The translations under genes were made by a program, and so were the position numbers. Below the pieces are notes generated by a model. That model searched no databases. It worked only from the letters and a program-made list of their open reading frames with translations, and was not told the DNA's origin. A stretch of 64,000 bases of DNA from Pontixanthobacter sp. CEM42 (GTDB lineage: Bacteria; Pseudomonadota; Alphaproteobacteria; Sphingomonadales; Sphingomonadaceae): the NCBI RefSeq assembly GCF_017812015.1, contig NZ_JADQTN010000001.1:1900501-1964500 (forward strand). Direction: 5' to 3'. This document shows, piece by piece, positions 34,652 through 44,711 of this stretch (within the stretch, counting starts at the first letter, position 1; every line of letters starts with the position of its first letter).

Positions 34652-36087
34652 CCGCACTTTCCGGACACACACCGCTTCCGCAAAGGATCAAGCTATTTCA
34701 TGGCTTTGGCGCGGTTGCGTTCGGGATCAAGGATAATGGTTTCTCCGTCTTTCTGCTGATTTTCTACAACCAAGTGCTGGGTATGGACGCCGCCCTTGTT
34801 AGCCTGGCGTTGGCACTGGCGCTGATTATCGACGCGTTTATCGATCCGTTGCTCGGCAACCTTTCCGACCGGACATACACACGCTGGGGCCGCAGGTTAC
34901 CTTGGCTGTATGCTGCGCCGCTCCCACTCGCTATTGCATGGGTGGTCATGTGGCAGCCACCAATAGGCGGCGAACCGACTTTCTTTGGCTTGCTAGGACT
35001 GGCGGTCGTCGTGCGGTTGTTGCTGTCAGCTTGCGAGGTTCCTTCGACTTCGCTCGTTCCCGAACTGACCAGCGATTATGACGAGCGCACCACTCTGTTC
35101 CGTTACCGCTTCCTGTCAGGGTGGACGGGCGGCTTGATCATGCTGTTTCTTGCATATCAGGTATTCCTCGCTGGCCGCCTGCTGGAGCCGGAAGGCTACG
35201 CGATCTACGGCTATTTCGGCGCTGCGGTGATCTTCATTTCAGTGATCGGTTCAGCACTGGGACAGCACAGCCGTGTAGCGCGCCTGCCGAAGGACAAGCC
35301 CCCGCCGTTCAAGCTGCGCGTAGCATTCTCGGAAATTATCCAAGCGCTGTCCGAACGCTCATTCTTGATCCTCGCTGGCGGCGCCCTAGGCGCATATGTA
35401 AGTCAGGGCATGACCTTCGCGCTGTCGAACTATCTGTATCTGTATATCTGGCAGTTCTCCGAAGCCGTCTTTGCGTTCTATCCGATCGTATTGTTTCTCA
35501 GCGTCGTTTTGACATTTATCACGCTTGGTCCGGCTCACAAGAAATGGGGCAAGCCCAAAGTGGCTGCCGTGGCGACACTGATATCGATGGTGATTTATCT
35601 GATCCCATACGGATTTTACTGGGCAGGCTTGTGGCCTGAAATCGGCAGTACGATGTCATCGGCGTTGGTTCTCGGCTTCCTGCTCCTCAGCAACACATTC
35701 GGTGTGATGGTGATGATTTCAGCCTCATCAATGGTTGCCGAAATCGTTGAAGCGTTCGAGGAGCGGACCGAGCGTCGCGCAGAAGGCTCCTTCTATTCAG
35801 GCTATTGGTTCATCCAGAAATGCGCGACCGGCATCGGCATCTTCTTGACCGGTTTGATTGTCGCCATCGCGGGCCTACCGGAACAGGCAGTTCCGGGCGA
35901 AGTAGCAGAACCCGTAATCGACAGTATGATCTTGCAATATTGCATCGCAATCGTCGTACTTGGCGTTGTCTCAGCATGGTTCATGAACCGCTTCCCCATC
36001 GACCGCGCCGAGCATGAGGCACGCGTTGCCGCACTTGCCGCAAAAACCGTATTCGGGGATGTCGACGACACTCCCGCAAACTCCTAA
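34648..36087 (+). CDS. MFS transporter of the GPH (MFS_2) type
   Basis: 479 residues, about 12 transmembrane helices. [26 protein letters not shown] (about 75-100) is the characteristic loop 2-3 of glycoside-pentoside-hexuronide:cation symporters, also found in eukaryotic lipid carriers of the MFSD2 group. Coupled to the SDR by a 4-base overlap. In this context it more likely carries the acid or lipid substrate of the cluster than a sugar. Confidence 0.87.
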   Translation: MTALSGHTPLPQRIKLFHGFGAVAFGIKDNGFSVFLLIFYNQVLGMDAALVSLALALALIIDAFIDPLLGNLSDRTYTRWGRRLPWLYAAPLPLAIAWVVMWQPPIGGEPTFFGLLGLAVVVRLLLSACEVPSTSLVPELTSDYDERTTLFRYRFLSGWTGGLIMLFLAYQVFLAGRLLEPEGYAIYGYFGAAVIFISVIGSALGQHSRVARLPKDKPPPFKLRVAFSEIIQALSERSFLILAGGALGAYVSQGMTFALSNYLYLYIWQFSEAVFAFYPIVLFLSVVLTFITLGPAHKKWGKPKVAAVATLISMVIYLIPYGFYWAGLWPEIGSTMSSALVLGFLLLSNTFGVMVMISASSMVAEIVEAFEERTERRAEGSFYSGYWFIQKCATGIGIFLTGLIVAIAGLPEQAVPGEVAEPVIDSMILQYCIAIVVLGVVSAWFMNRFPIDRAEHEARVAALAAKTVFGDVDDTPANS

Positions 36088-36119
36088 GCAATTATCGACT
36101 CGTAAAAAGGATATACTCC

Positions 36120-37406
36120 ATGGATTTTGATCTTACCGACCGGCAGACCCATTGGCGCGACCGCGTTCGCGACTTTATCGAGGCGAATATTCGCCCGAAT
36201 GTCCAAACCTATATCGACCAAGATAATGAGGGTGAGCGCTGGAAAGTTATCCAGATCATCGAAGACATGAAGGTGAAGGCCAAGGCCCAAGGCATTTGGA
36301 ACCTGTTTATGCCGCCGCAGGGTCAGCTGAGCCATGTCGATGACAGCTACGAGTTCGAAGGCCCCGGCCTGACCAACCTCGAATATGCTCTGTGCGCAGA
36401 AGAAATGGGCCGCATCGGCTGGTCTAGCGAAGTGTTTAATTGCTCCGCGCCAGACACCGGGAATATGGAAGTGTTCCACCGTTATGGCACCCGTGAGCAG
36501 AAAGATCAGTGGTTAACCCCGCTAATGAACGGCGAAATCCGCTCAGCCTTCCTGATGACCGAACCAGCCGTTGCCTCTTCGGATGCGACCAACATCGAAA
36601 CCCGCATCGACCGTGATGGCGACGATTACGTGATCAACGGCCGTAAATGGTGGTCTTCGGGGCTTGGCGATCCGCGCTGCAAAGTCGCGATCACCATGGG
36701 CAAGACCAATTTCGAAGCGAAACGCCACCAGCAGCAGTCGCAGGTCATCGTTCCGATGGACGCGCCGGGCGTGAACATCATCCGTCACTTGCCAGTGTTT
36801 GGTTATGACGATGCACCGCACGGCCATATGGAAGTCGAACTAAAGGACGTCCGCGTTCCGGCTTCGAACTTGCTGCTTGGCGAAGGGCGCGGGTTCGAGA
36901 TCGCACAAGGCCGCCTCGGCCCTGGCCGCATCCACCACTGCATGCGCACCATCGGTGTCGCCGAAGAAGCCCTGGAGAAGATGTGCAAACGCCTTCAAGC
37001 CCGCGAAGCCTTCGGAAAGCCGATCTACAAGCATTCGGTCTGGGAAGAGCGCGTTGCCCGTGCCCGCATCGATATCGAAATGACACGTCTGCTGTGCCTC
37101 AAGGCTGCCGACATGATGGACAAGGTCGGCAACAAATCTGCCAAGCAAGAAATTGCGATGATCAAGGTTCAGGCACCAAATATGGCGCTGTCGATCATTG
37201 ATGATGCGATCCAGGCCCATGGCGGCGGCGGTGTGTCGAACGACTTCGGTCTCGCCAGTGCTTACGCGCATCAACGCACATTGCGCCTCGCCGATGGTCC
37301 TGATGAAGTGCACGCACGCTCCATCGCCCGGATCGAATTCTCCAAGCATACTGATCTGCCCAACGATGCAGGCGTAAGCTCGGGCGACTTGGCGGCAACC
37401 CGCTAA
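36120..37406 (+). CDS. Acyl-CoA dehydrogenase of the ACAD10/11 type
   Basis: 428 residues, longer than ordinary acyl-CoA dehydrogenases. The loop [18 protein letters not shown] (about 143-160) and [19 protein letters not shown] (about 171) are the distinctive motifs of ACAD10/ACAD11; the C-terminus has [24 protein letters not shown] and [19 protein letters not shown]11 is known to convert 4-phosphoacyl-CoA to the 2,3-enoyl-CoA by eliminating phosphate. Its kinase partner domain is encoded two genes downstream. Confidence 0.9.
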   Translation: MDFDLTDRQTHWRDRVRDFIEANIRPNVQTYIDQDNEGERWKVIQIIEDMKVKAKAQGIWNLFMPPQGQLSHVDDSYEFEGPGLTNLEYALCAEEMGRIGWSSEVFNCSAPDTGNMEVFHRYGTREQKDQWLTPLMNGEIRSAFLMTEPAVASSDATNIETRIDRDGDDYVINGRKWWSSGLGDPRCKVAITMGKTNFEAKRHQQQSQVIVPMDAPGVNIIRHLPVFGYDDAPHGHMEVELKDVRVPASNLLLGEGRGFEIAQGRLGPGRIHHCMRTIGVAEEALEKMCKRLQAREAFGKPIYKHSVWEERVARARIDIEMTRLLCLKAADMMDKVGNKSAKQEIAMIKVQAPNMALSIIDDAIQAHGGGGVSNDFGLASAYAHQRTLRLADGPDEVHARSIARIEFSKHTDLPNDAGVSSGDLAATR

Positions 37407-37432
37407 GCGCGTTTGCGATAGCTAAACCGTTC

Positions 37433-37454
37433 GTGTCGAGCGAAGTCGAGACAC
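37433..37454. repeat. Short palindromic repeat
   Basis: A hairpin with GTGTC (37433) mirrored by GACAC (37450) around an AGCGAAGT core, in the 105-base gap between the ACAD and alcohol dehydrogenase genes. It looks like a dispersed sphingomonad intergenic palindrome (recalled, not searched). Confidence 0.5.
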
Positions 37455-37511
37455 TGTAAGCAAAGGTTCTCAACTGGGCTCGAACCGAACGGGATTTGAG
37501 AGACGATACTA

Positions 37512-38600
37512 ATGGCAAAAGCAGCAATCCTGGAGCAGCCCGGCGAAGGCCTCACCATTGGTGAGGTCGAGTTGGCTGATCCGGCTCCGCATGAGGTTCT
37601 GATTGACACCAAGGCCTGCGGCCTGTGTCATTCGGACCTCCACTTCATCGATGGCACCTATCCGCATGCGCTGCCCGCAATTCCAGGCCACGAAGCGGCG
37701 GGTGTTGTCCGTGCGGTGGGCAGCGAGGTTCGCTCGGTCCAGCCGGGTGACCATGTCGTTTCGTGCCTTTCGGCGTTTTGCGGTCAATGCGAATTCTGTG
37801 TCACAGGCCGCTTGGCATTGTGCATGGGTGCGGCAACACGTCGCGGCAAAGATGCTGCTGCGCGTATCTCCCGCAACGGCGGAGAGACAGTCAATCAGAT
37901 GCTCAACCTGTCCGCATTTAGCGAGCAGATGTTGATTCATGAAAATGCCTGCGTCTCCATCGACAAAGAAATGCCGTTGGACCGTGCTGCCCTGATCGGC
38001 TGTGCAGTGACAACGGGTGCTGGCACTATTTTCAACGCGGCTAATATCACTCCAGGCGAAACAGTGGTTGTGGTCGGTTGTGGCGGTGTCGGCCTTGCAG
38101 CGATTAACGCAGCCAAGATTGCCGGTGCCGGCATGGTTATTGCTGCCGATCCGATTCCGGAGAAACGGGAATTGGCTACAGTTCTCGGTGCGACACACAC
38201 CGTTGATGCGATGGCCGAAGACGCTGCCAAACAGATCATCAAAATGACCGGTGGCGGCGTGCACTACGCCATTGAAGCTGTCGGGCGTCAGGCGTCCGCT
38301 GACCTAGCCGTAGCTTCGCTGCGGCGCGGCGGTACGGCAATCATTCTCGGTATGATGCCGCTTGATTGCAAAGTCGGACTTGGCGCAATGGACCTGCTTG
38401 GCGGCAAGAAACTGCAAGGTGCGATCATGGGCGAGAACCACTTCCCAGTGGACCTGCCGCGTCTCGTGGATTTCTATATGCGCGGATTGCTCGATCTCGA
38501 CACGCTGATTGCCGAGCGCATCAATCTCGACGAGATCAACCAAGGCTTTGACAAGATGCGCGACGGACATTTCGCGCGCTCTGTAATTGTATTCGATTGA
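37512..38600 (+). CDS. Zinc-dependent alcohol dehydrogenase (medium-chain)
   Basis: 362 residues. Catalytic zinc ligands CGLCHSDLH (about 37) and GHEAAG (about 60), structural zinc CGQCEFCVTGRLALC (four Cys, about 90-104), and NAD-binding VVVGCGGVGLAAINAAKIAG (about 188). Likely oxidises a hydroxy acyl intermediate or alcohol of the pathway. Lies between ACAD11-like dehydrogenase and its kinase. Confidence 0.93.
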   Translation: MAKAAILEQPGEGLTIGEVELADPAPHEVLIDTKACGLCHSDLHFIDGTYPHALPAIPGHEAAGVVRAVGSEVRSVQPGDHVVSCLSAFCGQCEFCVTGRLALCMGAATRRGKDAAARISRNGGETVNQMLNLSAFSEQMLIHENACVSIDKEMPLDRAALIGCAVTTGAGTIFNAANITPGETVVVVGCGGVGLAAINAAKIAGAGMVIAADPIPEKRELATVLGATHTVDAMAEDAAKQIIKMTGGGVHYAIEAVGRQASADLAVASLRRGGTAIILGMMPLDCKVGLGAMDLLGGKKLQGAIMGENHFPVDLPRLVDFYMRGLLDLDTLIAERINLDEINQGFDKMRDGHFARSVIVFD

Positions 38601-38607
38601 GTGAATT

Positions 38608-39684
38608 ATGGCTGACGAACAGACAATGGATTACGAAGCTGAAATGGTCGGCACGGTCGAAGTGCCCGATGCGGACAAGCTCGACGAAGGCAAGCTGACC
38701 GAATGGATGGCGGCCAATGTCGAGGGCTTTTCGGGCCCGTTATCGATGACCAAATTCAAAGGCGGGCAATCGAACCCGACGTACCGGATCGACACGCCAA
38801 ATCAGTCCTATGTCCTGCGCCGCCAGCCGTTCGGTAAATTACTGCCAAGCGCACATGCTGTAGACCGCGAATACAAAGCCATGGCCAGTCTCGGCCCGAC
38901 CGGCTTTCCCGTGCCAAAGGCCTACGGTCTATGCGAGGATAAGGACGTCGTCGGATCGATGTTCTTCGTGATGAGCATGGCCGACGGACGTAGCCTGTGG
39001 GACGGCGCTCTACCGGCATCAGACAATGCTGAACGGACTAGTATTTACAACGCCATGATCGACACAATGGCCGATCTGCACACCACCGATGTGGCGGCGA
39101 TCGGAATGGACGATTTCGGCAAGCCTACGGATTATTGTGCGCGCCAAATCTCGCGCTGGTCGAAGCAGTACAAGCTGTCCGAAACCGAAGTGATCCCCGA
39201 AATGGACCAGCTCATCGAATGGCTCCCGACCACCATCCCCGATCAACATGCCAGCAGCATTGTCCATGGCGATTACCGCCTCGACAATATGATTTTCCAT
39301 AAGACCGAGCCGCGCGTAATTGCCGTGCTCGATTGGGAGCTTTCAACGCTCGGCGATCCGGTCAGTGACTTCTCGTACCTGATGCTCAACTGGATCAGTC
39401 CGGTTGATGGCCGCGCAGGAATTGGCGGCCTCGATCACAAGACTCTTGGCATTCCGACGATGGAAGAAGCCGTAGAGCGCTACGTAAAGCGGACCGGATA
39501 TCCTGTCCCGCCAATGGATTGGTATTTCGCGTTCAACTTGTTCCGCCTCGCCGGGATCATACAGGGCATCAAGAAGCGCGTGATCGACGGCACCGCGTCA
39601 AGCGCGCACGCCAAGAAGATGTCTGACCGCGTGGTTCCGCTGGTCGAGCGGGCCTATCAGTATGCGAAGAAGGCTGGGCTCTAG
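38608..39684 (+). CDS. APH-family kinase, ACAD10/11 N-terminal domain type (predicted 4-hydroxyacyl-CoA kinase)
   Basis: 358 residues. KFKGGQSNPTYRI (about 49-61, nucleotide loop), YVLRRQPFGKLLPSAHAVDREY (ATP lysine region), VHGDYRLDNMIF (about 219, catalytic Asp/Asn) and VLDWELSTLGDPVSDF (about 238, metal Asp). This family is fused to the dehydrogenase in human ACAD10/11, where it phosphorylates 4-hydroxyacyl-CoA. A free-standing form (LvaA) acts in levulinate degradation in Pseudomonas. Seven bases behind the alcohol dehydrogenase. Confidence 0.88.
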   Translation: MADEQTMDYEAEMVGTVEVPDADKLDEGKLTEWMAANVEGFSGPLSMTKFKGGQSNPTYRIDTPNQSYVLRRQPFGKLLPSAHAVDREYKAMASLGPTGFPVPKAYGLCEDKDVVGSMFFVMSMADGRSLWDGALPASDNAERTSIYNAMIDTMADLHTTDVAAIGMDDFGKPTDYCARQISRWSKQYKLSETEVIPEMDQLIEWLPTTIPDQHASSIVHGDYRLDNMIFHKTEPRVIAVLDWELSTLGDPVSDFSYLMLNWISPVDGRAGIGGLDHKTLGIPTMEEAVERYVKRTGYPVPPMDWYFAFNLFRLAGIIQGIKKRVIDGTASSAHAKKMSDRVVPLVERAYQYAKKAGL

Positions 39685-39706
39685 GCCTTCACTCTGGCGC
39701 CGCAAA

Positions 39707-42121
39707 CTAGAAGCTCTTACTCCATTTGACCGCAACGCCTGCATCGTCCGGTGATGCGGCCACATGCCCCGGTTGTTGGCGGTAGAACATGCTGGCCGAT
39801 GCGGTCCCGCCTGCCCATGGCCCGCGCCATGCCATCTCACTCAAGAGCTCACGGCCATTGGGCGACAATGAAACGCGGCGATTACCAAAAATCGCGCTTT
39901 CGGTGCTGTAGTCATGAGCCACCGGCAGATTGAGTGTCAGCCCGCCGCTTTCTACACGCAGCGGTTGGGAGACGCGAAACCCGAAACTGTCTCGACCTGA
40001 AAATACGCCGCGCCTCGTCACATCAAACGACCACGCACGGCTGGTGAAATCAGACCCGCCTGCGATCAAGCCGATCCGGTTCGCGCGGGTAAAGCCTTGT
40101 CGGAATGATCCGCCCATACGCCAGTCGCGACCCAACGCGATGGCGGCAGAGGCATCGAGGAACATCGTATCTGCTCCGCCTGCTCCGAAGGACTCATGGA
40201 AGAACGCCCCGAGCACGGTTTCATCTTCCTGCATCCATGTTAAACCGAGTGCGGTTTCGAGCGATCCAAGCCTGCGATCCGCCGACAGAGCAAAGCTGTT
40301 CACACCGCGCTGCTCGCGTCGGCGATCAACGAGACTGGAAGAATTGCGGAAATTCCCGAAATAGGCATCGCCGGTTTCAGCGCTCAGAGTGACGCCCCAA
40401 GCACCCACCTTCTGGCGCAACGCGAAAGATGCATCGTTACGGCGAAAGAAGCCGGTGTCGCCAGCAGCAGACTGCGCGATTAAGAATGCAGGACGGCTTT
40501 GTCCTTGCAATTGCCCAACCAGCCCTTGCGCACCCTCGGCAAATGCAAATGCCAGATCGGTTTTGGGCGCAATCTTGAGCGCGATCCGCGCAACCAACAC
40601 ACGGGCCTGCTCCGCCTGATCGGGCGACAAACGCAGCTGCCCAACCGGCGCGATTCCATTTGTGTCGCCAACGGTGAAAGCCAGAGAAACTGCTTCGCTT
40701 CCAATCGCCACTTGTCGACCGCGCGTTTCAACCGCCCCCTGTAAGCGTGGTCGGACCGAGGCGCTGCGCAACCGGCTCCCAAGATCGTAATTATACGCGC
40801 GATCAAAACTGTCAGTCACGACCGTTTCCAGCGGCACGTTGACCAGCGCATCGCCCATCGGCGAAGATCCAACGCCTGTGTCGTCACTCAATGCCAGCGA
40901 GACGGTCGAGCCGGCTAAGGTCGTTGTACCCAGCGGAGCAAGAGCGGCGCCGATATCGAGTACTCCGCGCCCGAAGATCGCGTCGGGCCCTGCATCGCCA
41001 GCTTCGCGTGCGGAGCTAAGCAGTATCTCGACTATCTCCGCGCCAGTCAGATTGGGGAATGCCTGCGCGAGCAACGCCACCGCACCCGCTACTTGCGGTG
41101 CCGAAAAGCTTGTGCCCGAAAACAGCGTTACGAAGCGGCTACCATTCTCCTCGGTAACGCGCAGCACGCCGTCCTCGTAGATGCAGCAAATGCGCTGGCC
41201 GCGCGCGCTAATATACGACGCAGACAGGTCGCCCGCACGATTGGCAAAGTCCGAAATCTCTCCATTGTCATCAACCGAACCGACGATGATCACATTGGCA
41301 CCGCCTGCTGCCAGCGCGCCTGCAGCAAACGGATCCGGCTGATCAGGGTCAATTCCAGGCTCGGTCGAGTCCCCATCATTTCCAGCAGAGACCACGATGA
41401 CAATCCCCGCATCAGCCGCCCGGCGAATGGCATTGCTCAATTGGGTCGTCGGGAGGCTTCCGCCGAGGCTCAAATTGATGACCGTCGCGCCCGATGTAAT
41501 CGCTTGATCTACGCCGTCGGCAATATCCCGGTCGCGGAAAGAGCAGCCATCCAATGCTTCGTCGGTATCCGTGTTACAAGTACCGGGGCGGTCCCCACGC
41601 AAAGCAAGGATGTCCGCATCGAAGGCGATTCCGACTACGCCCGTGCCGTCGCGCGCGGCCGCCGCAACCAGAGCCACGTTGGTTCCGTGATCATCCTCTG
41701 CTTCAACCGTCGGATTGCCCGCCACGTCTCGTGAATCGGGATGTATCCGCCCGGTGAATTCCGGACTGTCTGTATCGATGCCCGTATCGATAATCGCAAT
41801 AATCTCGTTCGCGCCAGTTATGCCGTCCTGCCACGCTGTGACCGCGGCATGAAAATCAGGGCCGTCAGATCGCCGGAATTCGGCTGTGTTAAAATTTGTC
41901 GCAGTTGGTGTCGGAGTAGGTGTGGGCGTTGGGGTTGGAGTGGGGGTCGGCGTGGGGGTCGGAGTGGGTGTAGGCGTCGGCACTGGAGCCGGTGTGCTGA
42001 TCGGTCCGGCACCGCCTCCTCCACCGCCGCAACCCGACAGCAGAGCAAGTGCAGCAAAAGCGCTTCCCCAACGGTACTGGGCCAAGCAATATTGAGCTTT
42101 GGTTCGATGGATTGAGGGCAT
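39707..42121 (-). CDS. Autotransporter subtilase (S8) lipoprotein
   Basis: 804 residues. Signal with lipobox LLSGC (Cys about 31), a Gly run, then a Pro-Thr dipeptide linker (about 44-75), an S8 protease domain (about 100-390) with catalytic Asp in AIIDTGID, His in DDHGTNVA and Ser in SGTSFSAP, and a C-terminal beta-barrel (about 530-804) ending WSKSF. Exported to the outer membrane and surface. The oxyanion-side sequence is HGTN rather than the common HGTH. Substrate unknown; may mature itself or other surface proteins. Confidence 0.92.
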   Translation of the reverse strand: MPSIHRTKAQYCLAQYRWGSAFAALALLSGCGGGGGGAGPISTPAPVPTPTPTPTPTPTPTPTPTPTPTPTPTATNFNTAEFRRSDGPDFHAAVTAWQDGITGANEIIAIIDTGIDTDSPEFTGRIHPDSRDVAGNPTVEAEDDHGTNVALVAAAARDGTGVVGIAFDADILALRGDRPGTCNTDTDEALDGCSFRDRDIADGVDQAITSGATVINLSLGGSLPTTQLSNAIRRAADAGIVIVVSAGNDGDSTEPGIDPDQPDPFAAGALAAGGANVIIVGSVDDNGEISDFANRAGDLSASYISARGQRICCIYEDGVLRVTEENGSRFVTLFSGTSFSAPQVAGAVALLAQAFPNLTGAEIVEILLSSAREAGDAGPDAIFGRGVLDIGAALAPLGTTTLAGSTVSLALSDDTGVGSSPMGDALVNVPLETVVTDSFDRAYNYDLGSRLRSASVRPRLQGAVETRGRQVAIGSEAVSLAFTVGDTNGIAPVGQLRLSPDQAEQARVLVARIALKIAPKTDLAFAFAEGAQGLVGQLQGQSRPAFLIAQSAAGDTGFFRRNDASFALRQKVGAWGVTLSAETGDAYFGNFRNSSSLVDRRREQRGVNSFALSADRRLGSLETALGLTWMQEDETVLGAFFHESFGAGGADTMFLDASAAIALGRDWRMGGSFRQGFTRANRIGLIAGGSDFTSRAWSFDVTRRGVFSGRDSFGFRVSQPLRVESGGLTLNLPVAHDYSTESAIFGNRRVSLSPNGRELLSEMAWRGPWAGGTASASMFYRQQPGHVAASPDDAGVAVKWSKSF
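41896..42000 (-). repeat. Hexameric Pro-Thr tandem repeat in the subtilase gene
   Basis: About 100 bases of near-tandem 6-base units (GG(T/C/A)GT(G/T/C) pattern on the plus strand) encode the TPTPTP linker. Third positions vary, so it is selected as protein spacer rather than a pure microsatellite. Changes in copy number would keep frame. Confidence 0.8.
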
Positions 42122-42289
42122 AGTCCGACCTTGTTCTTATCCCCTCTACCTCAATGATTAGCCTGAATTATCGCTCAAGGTAAAGGGTTAGCAGGAAGTA
42201 AGATTTGCCGCATCGCAACGCTATGTCTCTTGCTGGTCCCTCGCCCTAGCGCTAGCAGCACCAGCGAACCTTGTATCTGGAGCCACATA

Positions 42290-43129
42290 ATGACCGCAAC
42301 CCTCGAAACCGCCATCGAAGCTGCATGGGAAGACCGTGCCAACGTGACGCCGGATAGCAGCGACGTTCGCACGCATGTCGATACGGCTCTGGCGATGCTC
42401 GATAGCGGAGAGGGCCGCGTGGCAGAGCCCGATGGCAATGGTGGCTGGACGGTCAATCAGTGGCTGAAGAAAGCCGTGCTGCTATCCTTCCGCCTCAACG
42501 ATAATGTCGTGATGGATGGCGGATCAGCCGGTACGCCTGCCTATGACAAGGTGCCTTCGAAATTCGCCGGATGGGATGATGCGCGTTTCCGTGATGCGGG
42601 CTTCCGCGTTGTACCTGGAGCCATAGCACGGCAGGGATCTCATATCGGCAAAAACGTCGTGCTGATGCCGAGCTTCGTGAACATCGGCGCCTATGTCGAT
42701 GACGGCACGATGATCGATACCTGGGCCTCCGTCGGCAGCTGCGCGCAGGTCGGTAAGAACTGCCATATATCGGCAGGTACTGGCATTGGAGGCGTGCTTG
42801 AGCCGATGCAGGCCAACCCAACTATCATCGGCGATAATTGCTTTATCGGTGCCCGTTCGGAAATCGTTGAAGGCGTGATTGTCGGCGAAGGTTGCGTGGT
42901 CGCGATGGGTGTATTCATCACACAATCGACCAAAATCGTAAACCGCGAAACGGGTGAGATTATCACCGGCCATATCCCCCCTTACAGCGTGGTCGTTCCT
43001 GGTGCATTGCCGGGCAAGCCGCTGCCTGACGGTACGCCGGGACCATCCCTCGCCTGCGCTGTGATCGTCAAAACAGTCGATGCGCAAACCCGCTCCAAAA
43101 CGGGAATCAACGAGTTGCTGCGCGATTAG
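42290..43129 (+). CDS. dapD: 2,3,4,5-Tetrahydropyridine-2,6-dicarboxylate N-succinyltransferase
   Basis: 279 residues, left-handed beta-helix of hexapeptide repeats ([42 protein letters not shown], about 115-160) with the substrate-contact ...[15 protein letters not shown]. Lysine and diaminopimelate synthesis. ATG 42290 is the family start. Confidence 0.97.
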   Translation: MTATLETAIEAAWEDRANVTPDSSDVRTHVDTALAMLDSGEGRVAEPDGNGGWTVNQWLKKAVLLSFRLNDNVVMDGGSAGTPAYDKVPSKFAGWDDARFRDAGFRVVPGAIARQGSHIGKNVVLMPSFVNIGAYVDDGTMIDTWASVGSCAQVGKNCHISAGTGIGGVLEPMQANPTIIGDNCFIGARSEIVEGVIVGEGCVVAMGVFITQSTKIVNRETGEIITGHIPPYSVVVPGALPGKPLPDGTPGPSLACAVIVKTVDAQTRSKTGINELLRD

Positions 43130-43212
43130 TTTTTTGCCGACCCGGAACCGCTGATTGGACTGACCGTTCAAACCCTGTCACATTGAAGTAAGATACGGGA
43201 TGGAACGAATTT

Positions 43213-43365
43213 ATGCATAAGCACGGCGACGAAGTTCATGTTAACGACACTGAAGCCAGCGGCGGTCGCAAAACCGGTGCGATGCGCTGGGTCCTGGGTG
43301 TCAGCTTGCTGTTGGCGATTATCGCGATGTCGGCGGTCTGGATCATTCCAGCGCTGTTTTCGTGA
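43213..43365 (+). CDS. Small single-pass membrane protein, 50 residues
   Basis: MHKHGDEVHVNDTEASGGRK is a polar His/Asp-rich start, followed by one transmembrane helix MRWVLGVSLLLAIIAMSAVWIIPALF. Too short for usual gene callers but with a clean stop and clear membrane segment. Ribosome site is weak (GGAACG). 83 bases after dapD, convergent with the dipeptidase. Confidence 0.55.
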   Translation: MHKHGDEVHVNDTEASGGRKTGAMRWVLGVSLLLAIIAMSAVWIIPALFS

Positions 43366-43376
43366 TCACCTAGTGA

Positions 43377-44630
43377 TCAATCGGGCACGGGCGTCTCAAT
43401 TGGCGCCATGCCTGACACGCTGGCCTTATACGCCTCGGCAGCGCGCATGACGCGCATCATATTACCGAAAGATATCTTCTCCAACTCGCTCTGGGTGTAG
43501 CCTCTACGCGCCAATTCAGTGAACAGGGCGGGATAAGTGGAGACGTCTTCTAGCCCGTCAGGCGCGAAGGGGATGCCATCATAGTCGCCGCCAATGCCGA
43601 TACTGTCGATGCCTGCAACCGCGCGCACATGAACGATATGGTCGGCGGTGTCACTAACGCCCGCTTTGGGTAGCGGGTTAGCTGCATCCCAATCGTCCAG
43701 TCGCTTGCTGACTTGTTCGGGCTGACCTTGCCACAGTGCCTTCAGACGAGCCTGTTCAGCGGACCGATTGGCATTCCATTCACGCGCTGGCTCGCTAAGA
43801 AAGCCGGGAACGAACGTCACCATGATAATCCCGCCATTTTCGGGTAAGCGCCGCAGCACCCCATCGGGCACATTGCGTGCATGGCCGTTGATTGCGCGCG
43901 CGGATGAGTGGCTGAAAATCACAGGCGCTTTCGCTGCGTCAAGCGCGTCATGCATTGCAGCTTCGCTGACATGGCTAAGATCGACCAGCATCCCGATCCG
44001 GTTCATTTCGCGAACCACATCTTTACCGAAGTCGGTCAGACCATCGTGCTCGGGTGTATCGGTAGCGCTGTCGGCCCACGGCGTATTTTTAGAATGCGTT
44101 AGCGTCATGTAACGGGCACCGATTGCATAAGTCTGGCGCAGAATGGCCAGGCTGGACCCAATCGAATGACCACCTTCCATTCCCATCAGCGAAGCAATCT
44201 TGCCGTCCTTCATCGCCGCTTCGACATCATCAGCGGTGAGCGCCAATTGCAGATCATCGGGATATTTGGCGATCAGTCGCTTGGTCACGTCAATCTGCTC
44301 GACCACAGCCTGCACAGCTTGTGGTTCGCTCAGCGAGGCGGAAACATAGACCGACCACCACTGCGCACCGACTTTGCCCGCGCGCAAACGCTCCAAATCG
44401 GTATGCATGGTGCGGCCCGAAGAATGCTCCGGTCCCGTGTCGGTCGTATCTTCAAAGTCGAATTCGCCAATCACGTTGCGGAACCGGCCGCGCAATTGGA
44501 TCGGGACGTCATTATGCCCGTCCCAGATCGGCGCATTCTCCAAGGCTTCCTCCGCAACCTCTTCGGGCGTTTGCGCCGCAAGCGGTGTTGCCATCAGCGC
44601 GATCAAGGGAAGCAGTGCGAGCTTTTTCAT
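43377..44630 (-). CDS. Membrane dipeptidase (peptidase family M19)
   Basis: 417 residues with signal peptide MKKLALLPLIALMATPLAAQ. Zinc ligands seen: DGHND (His-x-Asp, about 38), MEGGHSIG (bridging Glu), and later HSS/DLSH histidines (SHVSEAAM, FSHSSARA), plus GGDYDGIPF near the C-terminus. Renal-dipeptidase-like hydrolase of dipeptides, periplasmic. Confidence 0.93.
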   Translation of the reverse strand: MKKLALLPLIALMATPLAAQTPEEVAEEALENAPIWDGHNDVPIQLRGRFRNVIGEFDFEDTTDTGPEHSSGRTMHTDLERLRAGKVGAQWWSVYVSASLSEPQAVQAVVEQIDVTKRLIAKYPDDLQLALTADDVEAAMKDGKIASLMGMEGGHSIGSSLAILRQTYAIGARYMTLTHSKNTPWADSATDTPEHDGLTDFGKDVVREMNRIGMLVDLSHVSEAAMHDALDAAKAPVIFSHSSARAINGHARNVPDGVLRRLPENGGIIMVTFVPGFLSEPAREWNANRSAEQARLKALWQGQPEQVSKRLDDWDAANPLPKAGVSDTADHIVHVRAVAGIDSIGIGGDYDGIPFAPDGLEDVSTYPALFTELARRGYTQSELEKISFGNMMRVMRAAEAYKASVSGMAPIETPVPD

Positions 44631-44711
44631 TTACGGTCTCCGAATGCGGGCTCTATGAGTATGTCAGGGTTCTACCGCAAACAGACGCGGTTGGAAGGGG
44701 GATGACGCAGT

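Noticed and set aside
37509-38264. Long open frame antisense to the alcohol dehydrogenase
   Set aside because: Explained by codon bias of the true gene.
41896-42000. Microsatellite that could cause phase variation
   Set aside because: The unit is 6 bases, so length change keeps the frame; the sequence is a protein linker.
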